This document shows positions 53,879-62,218 of a stretch of 64,000 nucleotides of DNA, in pieces (positions within the stretch are counted from its first letter, which is position 1; each line of letters opens with the position of its first letter). Below the pieces are notes generated by a model, which was given only the letters and a program-made list of their open reading frames with translations, was not told where the DNA came from and did not search any database. Position numbers and translations under genes: made by a program. Origin of the DNA: Pyrinomonadaceae bacterium (GTDB lineage: Bacteria > Acidobacteriota > Blastocatellia > Pyrinomonadales > Pyrinomonadaceae); the NCBI GenBank assembly GCA_026129865.1, contig JAHCHG010000007.1:1-64000 (forward strand), in the 5' to 3' direction.

Positions 53879-55045
53879 TCAAAGAGAAAGAACAATTCGT
53901 CGCACATTCTCAAGTTGTGTAACTTCTCGCTCCGCGGCGAGGTCGGTCAAGCCACCGTTCATAATCAAGATTGATTTTTGTTCTTCTATGATCGTTTCAA
54001 AATCATCAAGCAGGCTTTCGTCGTTCAACACTGTCGAGAGTTTTGCGTTATATATCTCAACAAATTCTTGATACGCTTCGAGCCTTTCGATTTGCTCGTT
54101 TATTAGGTAGTCCGCAACATCACACCCATCCTGTTTTTGCGCACGTGTAGCTTGTTTTTCAATCAGGTCCGATACACTGATCGAAATTCTATTTCTCCGC
54201 GCTTCTGAAGCCACCTGCTGCCACAATTCGTAACCGTCCGCGTCCGGATAGAGAATGATTCTTCGGTTTTCAAGACGCATGAGTTTTTCGGCTTTCAGAC
54301 TTTGCTTTGAACCGACGGCAAGCCAGTCGAATTCCGGTAGACAGATCGCTCCAACAACCGCGGACTTTTCAGATTCGACGATTGCAGCCGGTCTGGCGGA
54401 GTCGGGTAGAAGATGTTCCCCAAAAAATGTCTGCTTGTAATTAAAGTCTCCGGGTAATTTTCCAGCGGATCTCAACTTTGCTACTAGTGAATGGGTATCA
54501 TATTTTTCTTTTAGCCTTTTCCCGGAACGTCGATCGAACCGAATAAGCTTTCCTCTGCAAATCCGGTTCGCTTGGTCAATATAGGGGAAACAGGTGTAAT
54601 CCTGATATGACCCAATAAAGTAACGCTTTAAGGTAGCTTCAACTTGTTCAAGCGAGTGCGGAAAAAGGATTTTGAGGAAATGAACGAAAGCGTCACTTTC
54701 ATAGCCCCGCAGAGTTTCCTCAAACAAATCATAGGGAATGTATGAATTGTCTAAAGTGGCGCTAGGTAGCTCTGCCTTGGCTGCGGCTTCTTTCACCGGT
54801 GCGAACCCATAGTTACCATTTTGCCGACGTTTTTGCCGTTCACCTTTCAAACCTGGATTGTCGCGAAAGAATCCCTTCGGCGGGTAATGGTAACCGCATT
54901 TTGATTCACGATTGCACCGCCCCACAGTTTCGTCGACATATTTTCCATCGTCGCCGATGTACCTGACAAAGACATACTTATGACCACATGACGGGCAGGT
55001 GAATCGGGATCTGTTACCTCGATACTTTTCTAATGAAACTCTCAT
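53879..55045 (-). CDS. DUF6371/toprim-like primase-associated protein
   Basis: The start at 55045 (MRVSLEKYRGNRSRFTCPSC) resembles the usual DUF6371 N-terminus and gives 388 aa; an ATG at 55096 would read through the repeat region. A zinc-binding start (CPSCGHKYVF ... CNRESKCGYHY, residues about 16-50) is followed by a toprim-like centre (PAAIVESEKSAVVGAICLPEFD and RRIILYPDADGYELW). This is the layout of DNA primases of mobile elements in which the catalytic part is carried separately. It lies next to the P4-type helicase gene, which probably acts with it. Confidence 0.8.
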   Translation of the reverse strand: MRVSLEKYRGNRSRFTCPSCGHKYVFVRYIGDDGKYVDETVGRCNRESKCGYHYPPKGFFRDNPGLKGERQKRRQNGNYGFAPVKEAAAKAELPSATLDNSYIPYDLFEETLRGYESDAFVHFLKILFPHSLEQVEATLKRYFIGSYQDYTCFPYIDQANRICRGKLIRFDRRSGKRLKEKYDTHSLVAKLRSAGKLPGDFNYKQTFFGEHLLPDSARPAAIVESEKSAVVGAICLPEFDWLAVGSKQSLKAEKLMRLENRRIILYPDADGYELWQQVASEARRNRISISVSDLIEKQATRAQKQDGCDVADYLINEQIERLEAYQEFVEIYNAKLSTVLNDESLLDDFETIIEEQKSILIMNGGLTDLAAEREVTQLENVRRIVLSL

Positions 55046-55071
55046 AGCACCCAAAAAAAATGTTTTTTTAG

Positions 55072-55138
55072 GGTTCACCTTTTTCACTCTTTTCACACGA
55101 AATAGGTGATAAAGTGAATAAAGTGAAAAAAGTGAACC
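55072..55138. promoter_or_regulatory. TTCAC/GTGAA iteron array, candidate replication origin or operator
   Basis: Five to six copies of TTCACTTT-type units, three on each strand, form a 25-bp inverted repeat (55072-55096 with 55114-55138, 22 of 25 matched). The array lies between the P4-type primase-helicase stop and the DUF6371 start. Iterons beside replication genes often mark an origin bound by the initiator. Confidence 0.55.
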
Positions 55139-55150
55139 TCAAATAAAAAT

Positions 55151-56593
55151 TTATTGCGACACCTCCAAATAGACGCGGTTTCCATTGTTCAACAGATCAA
55201 GATTAAATCCGTGGTCAATGAGCCTTTTTTTGAAGTTTGTTTTTTTCAAAGGGTGTGCGCCCTCTTCAATACAGAAGGCTCGATATTCCAGGTATAGATA
55301 TTTGAGCAATTCATAACCTTCCGCACTTGGAACGTAGCATTTTTCCGAGATGAAATTTGCAACGCTGTCCGATTCACGCCTGTAGGTTGCTAGCGTTTCG
55401 TTGACGATCTCGCTCTCAGTAAACTTCTCCGTCTGAAGCAAGCGGCGTAATCCGGCAAGAATCCAGTTAAAAACGCCTGGTAGTTCATTTTCGATTATCG
55501 TTCGAGCAAGACCCTTTTCTTGCTCTGATTCAGGGATAGTTACTCTGAACGGAACGATCAGTAACCTCCTAAAGTATGCGTTCAAATGATCAAAATCCTT
55601 CGGAAGATCATTGCAGTTGAAGGCAAGTTTTGCGTAATCTCGCATGATAAAAGGATTGGCGTATTTCAAGCGCGCCTGAATCGGTTCTGTTGACACCAGA
55701 TTTTTGAATTCATCCCTTGCCTTAGTCGCATTTATTTCAGAGCCGTAATTTAGGAGTTTGTGCGCGATCATCGCCCTATTATGTTCTTGAAGTAGATCTG
55801 ACAGAGAGTAATTCGAAATATTCTCCTGTCCGATTAGCGCATTGAGAATATCGAAAAGAACACTCTTGCCGTTTGCTCCCGAACCGTATAAAAGCAGCGC
55901 CTTTTCCATTTTCAAACCCGTTGTAAATACATAGCCAAAAAACTCCGCTACGATGTCCTGAAGTTCCTTTTCAGGTAACACTCGGTCAAGGAACCGATGA
56001 AAAGTAGGGCTTCTGGCATCTTCGTCAAAACTGAACGGAAGTTGGTAGGTAAGAAAGTCACCCGCGCAAAATTCTCTAAGACGTTGGCTATTCTTTGTGA
56101 TTTCAAAAGTGCCGTTCTGCAGGTTGATCAGAACGCTTCCTTTTTGCGGCTTGATCGGATCGAAATGAGCAGAAGTCAAAAATTGCCGGTACATCTCGGC
56201 TTTGAATTTATAGTGCTGCGCCTCCAAAGAGTTTACCCCTAAACGATCTGCAGCTCGCCCCAAAAAATGTTCGAGTGTATTTTTGTTGAGCTCCTTCCAG
56301 TAGGTTCCATTGAAAGCAAAAATGAAATCGTCTTTGCGAGCAAGATCAAGATTTTTTTCTCTCACTCTACTTATAAGTTCATTAACGCAGAGCACCAATA
56401 GATGTTTCTGCGGAAGCGTATCTTCTGGAGACAACGAAGCTGCTGCCTTGAAATCCATCGGTCCGAGCGTATCGATGATTGTGTTCAGAATCTCAGAGTG
56501 TGGGAGCGCGTTGGTCGCGCTTGAAGGCTTGAGTAACGTCTCTGCTTCATCACGTATCGCCGCCAGATTGATACCACGGTGGAAATCTCTCAT
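55151..56593 (-). CDS. P4-type/D5-like primase-helicase
   Basis: The 480-aa protein has a D5_N-like N-terminal region (about 60-200) and a superfamily 3 helicase domain: Walker A LLYGSGANGKSVLFDIL (235-251), then LLNYGSEINATKA and KLAFNCNDLPKDF as Walker B/motif C. It corresponds to the C-terminal helicase of phage P4 alpha protein and would unwind the element's origin. The primase part seems supplied by the DUF6371 gene downstream. It overlaps the upstream small gene by 4 bp. Confidence 0.88.
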   Translation of the reverse strand: MRDFHRGINLAAIRDEAETLLKPSSATNALPHSEILNTIIDTLGPMDFKAAASLSPEDTLPQKHLLVLCVNELISRVREKNLDLARKDDFIFAFNGTYWKELNKNTLEHFLGRAADRLGVNSLEAQHYKFKAEMYRQFLTSAHFDPIKPQKGSVLINLQNGTFEITKNSQRLREFCAGDFLTYQLPFSFDEDARSPTFHRFLDRVLPEKELQDIVAEFFGYVFTTGLKMEKALLLYGSGANGKSVLFDILNALIGQENISNYSLSDLLQEHNRAMIAHKLLNYGSEINATKARDEFKNLVSTEPIQARLKYANPFIMRDYAKLAFNCNDLPKDFDHLNAYFRRLLIVPFRVTIPESEQEKGLARTIIENELPGVFNWILAGLRRLLQTEKFTESEIVNETLATYRRESDSVANFISEKCYVPSAEGYELLKYLYLEYRAFCIEEGAHPLKKTNFKKRLIDHGFNLDLLNNGNRVYLEVSQ

Positions 56594-56847
56594 ACTGACC
56601 TCCGTCCGTGAGTGTTCGCCTGCGTATATTTTGAATGCTCGCGAACAATATACTCAACCTTCTGCTGACAATCCTGACAAACGCCATTAACGGCGAATTT
56701 CATATAATCCGATCGGCATCGTAAACATTGACCTAAATCTTTGTTTCTATTAAAATTAAAAGCATAAAGCGGTTGGTTACGTTGGTATGTTTTTAATCGT
56801 TTTCCGCCGATGCTTGCCGCATCGGCTTTTCCTTTATTCTTCATCAT
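56590..56847 (-). CDS. Small zinc-finger-like protein
   Basis: The 85-aa basic protein has two CxxC pairs (CLRCRSDYMKFAVNGVCQDC), which suggests a zinc-binding fold. The N-terminus is lysine-rich (MKNKGKADAASIGGKRLK). The stop overlaps the start of the primase-helicase gene, so the two are coupled. Function unknown. Confidence 0.6.
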   Translation of the reverse strand: MMKNKGKADAASIGGKRLKTYQRNQPLYAFNFNRNKDLGQCLRCRSDYMKFAVNGVCQDCQQKVEYIVREHSKYTQANTHGRRSV

Positions 56848-56974
56848 CTTGCTCCTTATTTACGTTTAGGGGCAAAATCATGTCTGAAAGTTATTTCTTG
56901 TAAGATTTTCATACTTGATCTACAATCAGACACAATTACGCCACCTTTCGCCGCTTACTTGCGGTAAAAGGTTG

Positions 56975-57349
56975 TTATTGGTTTGCGAGTGACTTGTCGT
57001 TGGTAGCGGTGGTCACTCGCGAATTTTTTTGCGTGTACTCTGTTGCGTCTGACGCAATCTCGGATTGGGTCCGGCGCTTCCCGGCAGCTATCCATTGGGT
57101 GAGTTCACTACGCGAGAAATACAAGCGTTTTCCTTTTTTGCAATGCGGAATTTCTCGACGAGAAACTTTTGAATAGATGGTGGGTTTTGCAAGTCCTGTT
57201 ACAGATATTGCAAGATCAATTCCTCCTAGTTCGTCAACATTTTTTTGCTTTGTTGCCGAATGGAAGGATTCAAAAAAGCGCTCGAGTTCAGATTGGACGA
57301 CATCTCGAATGTCGTCCTTTGTTATTTGTTTAATTGTAAGTATGTCCAT
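56975..57349 (-). CDS. AlpA/excisionase-like helix-turn-helix protein
   Basis: The 124-aa product has a MerR/AlpA-type HTH (SVTGLAKPTIYSKVSRREIP and HCKKGKRLYFSRSELTQWIA, residues about 48-92). Such proteins act as regulators or recombination directionality factors in integrative elements. It is upstream of the replication genes and could control them. A 77-bp AT-rich promoter region separates it from the next gene. Confidence 0.75.
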   Translation of the reverse strand: MDILTIKQITKDDIRDVVQSELERFFESFHSATKQKNVDELGGIDLAISVTGLAKPTIYSKVSRREIPHCKKGKRLYFSRSELTQWIAAGKRRTQSEIASDATEYTQKNSRVTTATNDKSLANQ

Positions 57350-57426
57350 CGCAATTACCTCGCTATTTGTTTTGACATAGCGATAGTAATTGATGATTTA
57401 CTTATCTTGACAGCACTTTTCTTTGT

Positions 57427-58647
57427 CTATTTTTGAAAAAGATTTTTGCACTGCTTACCACGAGACGGTAAACCGTATTTACGAAAATCTCTCAAAGCGG
57501 TATAAACCGTCGTTTCGCTATAAGGTATGTCTCTGAGATAGGAGGCTTCGTCAACAATCTGCCTGACAGTCCAGTTTTGAACGGTTTTCCGCACCAACCA
57601 TTTTACCCGGTTAACGTCTTGAGGTTTAGTTATGTTTTTCCTACTTTCTAAGTCCAAATCTCTGGATGTGAAATCAAAGTATTTATCCAATTCTTCTTGA
57701 AATCGCGTATTAAGCCGACTTCGATAAGCTTCTGCAGTCTCCTCACCGGGGAGCCAACCGTTTTCTCTGAATTCGAAGATGTGACCGACAAGAGATTGTC
57801 TATAATCTCGCTTGACCTCAAGATTCACGGCTGATGTCGCGGATTCGTCGTAAAACTGCCATAGAAAATAATATCCATATTCAATTATCCAATCCTTACA
57901 AAGATGATGCTTTATTGCCCAATTGACCAAGCCTCCTTGAAGTTCAATGAAATTCTGCAATATTCTAGCTTCATCCCCGGCTGTTTTTTGAAAAACATCT
58001 TTTACATGTCGCGCTACCGATTCACATATGTAAGAAAGGTCTTTAATAAATGCTTTGACGTCGTCATCAATGATGTTGGATTTATCGTCGCCTTTCGCGA
58101 CCAATTGCCACGCATTGAGGAGAGCGATCAAAGGCAGATAATTACCCCAAAGGAAATCACTACGATAACGAGGTTCACGGTTCAGGACATTCTGGAAGGA
58201 AAAAAAGGGCTGAACAAGCTTGAAATCGATACTTCTCAAACAACTTAAATAACTTTTTTTTGCATATTCGCTTTCATCTGGATTATTAAACAATCCTTGA
58301 AAGCTAGTTGAGAGTGCTCTCAGTTCATTGAGTACTTCTGGACAAAGCTCTTGGATGCACCGCATGAATTGCTCTTGGTACCGATTGGCGAGTACTTCGT
58401 TGTCCTTATACATGCCTTGAGGAATCTTAAGCTGAGCGGTGTCGAATTCTTCGAGCTTCTTATTTGTCCATTTCTCTTCATCAAGATCAAGCGGAATCGA
58501 CTCCACCGAAATTTTCTCCAAGCCACTTAGATCCACCCCAAAGAGGTCCATATATTCCTTTAAGTGTTGCTGAAATTCACCCTTCAATTCCTTTTTCCTG
58601 CGCCGCCGCTTTTCTTCAATCTCTACCTTTTTGGAATTAACCGCCAT
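57427..58647 (-). CDS. Hypothetical protein of the integration module
   Basis: I do not recognise this 406-aa protein. It starts with a very basic stretch (EIEEKRRRRKKELKGEFQQH) and continues as a mostly helical protein. The last 70 residues (RVKWLVRKTVQNWTVRQIVD, then EASYLRDIPYSETTVYTALR) resemble a DNA-binding helix-turn-helix. It lies 16 bp after the integrase stop on the same strand. Large basic proteins here are often accessory recombination factors; this is inference. Confidence 0.6.
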   Translation of the reverse strand: MAVNSKKVEIEEKRRRRKKELKGEFQQHLKEYMDLFGVDLSGLEKISVESIPLDLDEEKWTNKKLEEFDTAQLKIPQGMYKDNEVLANRYQEQFMRCIQELCPEVLNELRALSTSFQGLFNNPDESEYAKKSYLSCLRSIDFKLVQPFFSFQNVLNREPRYRSDFLWGNYLPLIALLNAWQLVAKGDDKSNIIDDDVKAFIKDLSYICESVARHVKDVFQKTAGDEARILQNFIELQGGLVNWAIKHHLCKDWIIEYGYYFLWQFYDESATSAVNLEVKRDYRQSLVGHIFEFRENGWLPGEETAEAYRSRLNTRFQEELDKYFDFTSRDLDLESRKNITKPQDVNRVKWLVRKTVQNWTVRQIVDEASYLRDIPYSETTVYTALRDFRKYGLPSRGKQCKNLFQK

Positions 58648-58663
58648 TTTGATAGTTCCCCCT

Positions 58664-59764
58664 CTAACTCAACTTAATCCGGTCTACCGCTTGTTGCTTT
58701 CGTTCATCGATTACCCTCGCGTAGACTTGAGTTGTTTGTAAATTTTTGTGACCAAGCAGCTTCGAAACCGTGTAAATATCAGTTCCAAGGGACAACTGAA
58801 GCGTTGCGAAAGTATGCCTGAAAGAGTGAAAAGTAATTTTTCGGTTTATCCCAGCCGCTTCTACCCAATCAGAAATGAACTTGGTTTGATGATACTTGAG
58901 ATTTTCAAATACTCGATCGTTTTCCGACCCGCGGGGACCGATTTGTTCTAATGCATCAGCAGACAAGGGCAACGTTTCGTTGTCACCAGTCTTCTTTTGA
59001 CGAAACCGAATAAAATAATTGTTATTATCCGACTTCTGAATCTCCTTCCAGGTGAGTTTCTCAATGTCAGAGTATCGAAGCCCGGTTAATGCAGAAAAAA
59101 GACTTGCTCGCCGAAGATCTTCATAACGAAACGGGGTTTCCGCAAGTTTTCTCAATTCATCCAAGCTCAAAAATTCACGCTTAGTATCGACTAGCTTTAT
59201 CGATCTGATATTTTCCGCTGGATTCTCTTTTATTAGTTTCTGCAGAAATGCTTCTTTTACAACATATTTAAACTTGTCAAAATATGCTGCTGCAGTATTG
59301 TTCGAGATAGATTCCTGACGAAGAAGGAAGTCACTAAAATCACGACAAAATGCTTCGTCGACATCTCCGCACGTGCAATTGTCGCCGGCAAACGACCTTA
59401 AATATCTAGAAATAGACACATAGCTGTCATAATTGCTTTTTGAAGTTGTCTCTCTTTTGGTTTCTGCAAACGCGTCAAAGAAATTTACGAAGTTTATGTT
59501 GCTGTGTCTCGAAGAAAGGAAACCGTAGTAGCCGCTTTGAATGTCCAGTTGACGCTGGGATCTGATAGACTCTCCGAGCATCTTTGATTCTTTGTTGTGC
59601 TCTTTTTGAATCTCAGTTTTCGGTCGATCATAAATGTAGAGTTTTAAGTGCTCCCGCCTTGTCGGTCTTCTTGTGTCGGGATTTACGATCGGTGGATAGA
59701 AATCTAAATAAAGGCTTTTTCTTCCCTTCGAAATTTTTTTCTCTCTCAAAAATACTTTACTCAT
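58664..59764 (-). CDS. Tyrosine recombinase (integrase)
   Basis: The 366-aa integrase starts MSKVFLREKKISKGRKSLYL, giving the arm-binding domain of Bacteroidetes-type integrases; the ATG at 59806 would add 14 residues. A SAM-like core-binding domain (about 95-185) and a catalytic domain with Arg230 (TGLRYSDIE), Lys258, His313-x-x-Arg316 (HSFRH), His339 (GHKN) and Tyr348 follow. It is complete and should catalyse integration at the 3' end of mnmE. The excisionase-like gene lies 4 bp upstream of the start. Confidence 0.92.
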   Translation of the reverse strand: MSKVFLREKKISKGRKSLYLDFYPPIVNPDTRRPTRREHLKLYIYDRPKTEIQKEHNKESKMLGESIRSQRQLDIQSGYYGFLSSRHSNINFVNFFDAFAETKRETTSKSNYDSYVSISRYLRSFAGDNCTCGDVDEAFCRDFSDFLLRQESISNNTAAAYFDKFKYVVKEAFLQKLIKENPAENIRSIKLVDTKREFLSLDELRKLAETPFRYEDLRRASLFSALTGLRYSDIEKLTWKEIQKSDNNNYFIRFRQKKTGDNETLPLSADALEQIGPRGSENDRVFENLKYHQTKFISDWVEAAGINRKITFHSFRHTFATLQLSLGTDIYTVSKLLGHKNLQTTQVYARVIDERKQQAVDRIKLS

Positions 59765-59768
59765 AGCA

Positions 59769-60119
59769 TTATATAAACAGTGAATCCAGGTCTTTCCGAC
59801 GCACAACTACACGCCTGCCGAATCGAACGCTCGGAAGCTTCTTCGTATTTATCGCGTGGGAGACAACTCGCCGGCTTAAACTCAATAACTCGCAAACTTC
59901 GTTGATGGTCAAAAAGTCTTTTGACTGAAGTTCAACAATGTTCTGAGAAATCTGATGCACCGTCTCGGCAGTGCTCTTTTCAACCAGTTTCTTGCGCGCC
60001 CTTTCTTTGTAGGCTTTCGAGGAACAGCGGTGTGAGCAATATTTAGTCACAGTTGTGCGAGCCGTAAAGCTTTCACCACAGCGCTGACATATTCGAGTTA
60101 TTTTAATATTGGAACTCAT
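59769..60119 (-). CDS. Excisionase-like HTH protein with zinc-binding N-terminus
   Basis: The 116-aa product has an N-terminal zinc-ribbon-like region (RICQRCGESFTARTTVTKYC and SHRC, residues 10-31) and a C-terminal excisionase/MerR-type HTH (FLTINEVCELLSLSRRVVSHA, then KLPSVRFGRRVVVRRKDLDS). It directly precedes the integrase and would set the direction of recombination or repress the module. Repeats with 10-bp spacing lie upstream of its start. Confidence 0.82.
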   Translation of the reverse strand: MSSNIKITRICQRCGESFTARTTVTKYCSHRCSSKAYKERARKKLVEKSTAETVHQISQNIVELQSKDFLTINEVCELLSLSRRVVSHAINTKKLPSVRFGRRVVVRRKDLDSLFI

Positions 60120-60367
60120 CCCTTTGGGTGCATCTGTGGTCCCTGATGTGCCTCAGTGTGTCTCAATGTGCCTGGATGTACATGATTTCGCCAACCTTGT
60201 ATCTCAAACACGCTTTTGTATCTCTAAAATACAATAGAGATACAAATTTCAGCAAACTAAAACGAGACATCAATAAGAATGAGTTTGTTAAAACGAAGCA
60301 AAACAACGATAGAACGGGCTTATATCAGAATAATTGTATTAGGTTATTTTGTGATGCTTATCAGCAG
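60120..60367. promoter_or_regulatory. Candidate recombination/operator region with phased repeats
   Basis: TGTG/TGTA steps at 60147, 60157, 60167 and 60177 form four 10-bp repeats in helical phase (CTGATGTGCC, TCAGTGTGTC, TCAATGTGCC, TGGATGTACA). TTGTATCTC occurs at 60198-60206, again within TTTTGTATCTCT (60214-60225), and in inverted form at 60236-60244. These would suit arm-type or excisionase sites between the excisionase-like gene and the att core. Confidence 0.6.
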
Positions 60368-61732
60368 TCACTTTCCGATGCAAAAGGTGGCGAAAATTTG
60401 CGTAAGCATGTCTTCGGTTGTCGTCTCGCCGGTGATCTGTCCTAAAAAGCGGATGGCGTTGTGAAGCCCGATAAGGACGATTTCTTCCGACGCGCCTTCA
60501 GCCAAAAGATGATATGAGCGATCTATCTCTGTCCCGGACCTTACAATAAGGTCGTGATGGCGTGCGTCGGAGACAATAAATCCCGCGTTGTTTACTTCGG
60601 CTAAGTTAAACGGTTCGATAAGCGCATGGGTCAAAGTTGAAATATTTTCTTCCGTTTTAGCGGAAAACCGGACGATTTTTGAACCGGGAAACTCACTTGT
60701 CACCTGCGCAAGGTCGATCTGCGAAACGAGATCGATCTTGTTAACGGCTATCAAATGCGGAAAAGCAGAAACTTCTCTCAAAATCTCTATATCTTCTTTA
60801 ACCAAAGCAGTTGATCCATCCAGCATAACAACTACGAGATCCGCATCGGCGATAGTGCGACGTGAACGTTCGACGCCGATCTTCTCAACCGTGTCCGAGG
60901 TTTCCCGCAGCCCGGCGGTATCGATCAGCGAGATCGGGATGTTGTCCACGGTAAATCGTTCGTGGATCTGGTCGCGCGTGGTTCCGGCGATCTCGGTCAC
61001 GATAGCCCGCTCGTGTCCAAGTAAAGCGTTGAACAGGCTTGACTTACCGACATTGGGGCGACCGACGAGAGCGATTCGCAAACCTTCGCGAATCAATTTT
61101 CCGGCGCTAAACGTCGAAGCCATTTTGTCGAGATCGTCTGAAATAGCGGTTAGGCTTTTAAGAGCGTTGTCACGTTGATAGTCGGGAAGATCGTCTTCGA
61201 CAAATTCCAGAGCCGATTCAAGCAGAACGATGATATCCAAAAGAGAATCTTTTATCGGCTGCAGTCGATGTGAGATCTCGCCGCCGAGCTGCCGCACGGA
61301 CAGTTTTGCTGAAGCAACCGTTTGCGCATCGATAAGGTCCCGGATCGCCTCTGCCTGACTTAGATCGATTTGACCGTTTGCCAGAGCACGAAGGGAAAAC
61401 TCGCCGGCTTCTGCCATTCGGGCGTCATATTTTAAGCATAGATCGATGATTCTTCGAAGAACGACCGGCGAACCGTGACCGCTGATCTCGATCACGTCCT
61501 CGCCTGTAAACGATTGTGGAGATTGAAAATAAGTGACGATCGTTTCGTCAACGACATCTGCGCTTTCCGGGTCGTACAGCTTTTTAAGCACCGCGGCACG
61601 CGGCTGAGGCGAAAAATCTTTATCGAGCGTGAGTTTTTTAAGTATTTCAAGCGACCCGCCGCCGCTCAAACGGATGACACCGATGCCGCTGCGCCCGGTC
61701 GGCGTTGCAAGTGCTACGATCGTATCACTCAT
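60368..61732 (-). CDS. mnmE: tRNA uridine modification GTPase MnmE
   Basis: This 454-aa potassium-dependent GTPase works with MnmG to modify U34 of tRNAs. The N-terminal folate-binding region (IVALATPTGRSGIGVIRLSGG), the G1 motif VGRPNVGKSSLFNALLG, G3 DTAGLRETSD, G4 NKID and the C-terminal signature ending FCIGK are complete. The island therefore does not inactivate the gene. Jag lies 10 bp upstream. Confidence 0.96.
   Translation of the reverse strand: MSDTIVALATPTGRSGIGVIRLSGGGSLEILKKLTLDKDFSPQPRAAVLKKLYDPESADVVDETIVTYFQSPQSFTGEDVIEISGHGSPVVLRRIIDLCLKYDARMAEAGEFSLRALANGQIDLSQAEAIRDLIDAQTVASAKLSVRQLGGEISHRLQPIKDSLLDIIVLLESALEFVEDDLPDYQRDNALKSLTAISDDLDKMASTFSAGKLIREGLRIALVGRPNVGKSSLFNALLGHERAIVTEIAGTTRDQIHERFTVDNIPISLIDTAGLRETSDTVEKIGVERSRRTIADADLVVVMLDGSTALVKEDIEILREVSAFPHLIAVNKIDLVSQIDLAQVTSEFPGSKIVRFSAKTEENISTLTHALIEPFNLAEVNNAGFIVSDARHHDLIVRSGTEIDRSYHLLAEGASEEIVLIGLHNAIRFLGQITGETTTEDMLTQIFATFCIGK
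60376..60389 (+). other. Candidate attR core within the mnmE 3' end
   Basis: CGATGCAAAAGGTG covers codons for TFCI near the mnmE C-terminus, and matches the left copy at 34789-34802 in 13 of 14 positions. The terminal GK and stop (60368-60375) lie on the island side and would be supplied by the element. Confidence 0.5.
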
Positions 61733-61742
61733 AAATTCCGCA

Positions 61743-62192
61743 CTATTTTAGACGAACCTGAAGCCGGCGCTCGCGACCGTCGCCGACCGATTCGGTCGAA
61801 AGATCGTCTTCCTGCTGAAGCGTCAGGTGAATAACGCGCCGTTCGGTCGAATTCAACACGCCGAATGTAAACGGCAGACCGTTTTTGCGAACGGTCTGCG
61901 CGGCAAAACGCGCCATCGCCTGGAGTTCGGCTTTTCGCGATCTTCTAAAACCGTCGGCATCGCAAATAAACCGGTGTTCGCGGTCAAGATCCTTGCCGAA
62001 AACCTGAAAAAGGATCGTTTCGAAAGAATCGAGCAATTCGCCGTTCTCGCTCAATAAATACGACGAATCCTCTCCATCAAAATTCAGCACGCAACCTTCG
62101 TCGGTCCATTCGTCAACGATCGAAACATTCAGTTTCATATCGGAAACGATCGCCGTTAAAAACTCTTTCGCGTTCTCGCAAACTTCCTTCAT
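61743..62192 (-). CDS. Jag/KhpB-like KH-R3H RNA-binding protein
   Basis: The 149-aa product has a KH-like region (residues about 15-75, LLSENGELLDSFETILFQV) and an R3H domain (REHRFICDADGFRRSRKAEL ... STERRVIHLTL). It lacks the N-terminal Jag-N domain of Firmicutes. KhpB binds RNA and helps control cell division and elongation. It is in its normal place between yidC and mnmE. Confidence 0.85.
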   Translation of the reverse strand: MKEVCENAKEFLTAIVSDMKLNVSIVDEWTDEGCVLNFDGEDSSYLLSENGELLDSFETILFQVFGKDLDREHRFICDADGFRRSRKAELQAMARFAAQTVRKNGLPFTFGVLNSTERRVIHLTLQQEDDLSTESVGDGRERRLQVRLK

Positions 62193-62218
62193 AACTTTTT
62201 CCTTCCTAATCCGATCGG

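Larger units (their letters stand above)
34789..60389. mobile_element. Integrative genomic island at the 3' end of mnmE
   Basis: About 25.6 kb lie between a candidate direct repeat of the mnmE 3' end. The right end holds a tyrosine recombinase and an excisionase-like protein directly beside mnmE; a P4-type primase-helicase and further small mobility proteins follow inward. The left half is defence cargo. The segment separates mnmE from mnmG, which are neighbours in most bacterial origin regions. SGI1-type islands also use the 3' end of this gene (trmE/thdF). Size, gene content and att copy fit a satellite-like or integrative element; no conjugation genes were recognised. Confidence 0.7.

Noticed and set aside
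56943..56972. Hairpin after the AlpA-like gene as a terminator
   Set aside because: The stem is interrupted (ACCTTT..CCGC with GCGG..AAAGGT) and no T run follows on the transcribed strand.
60128..60445. 105-codon plus-strand open frame near the excisionase-like gene
   Set aside because: It overlaps the 3' end of mnmE in antisense and covers the repeat region; no RBS or similarity supports it.
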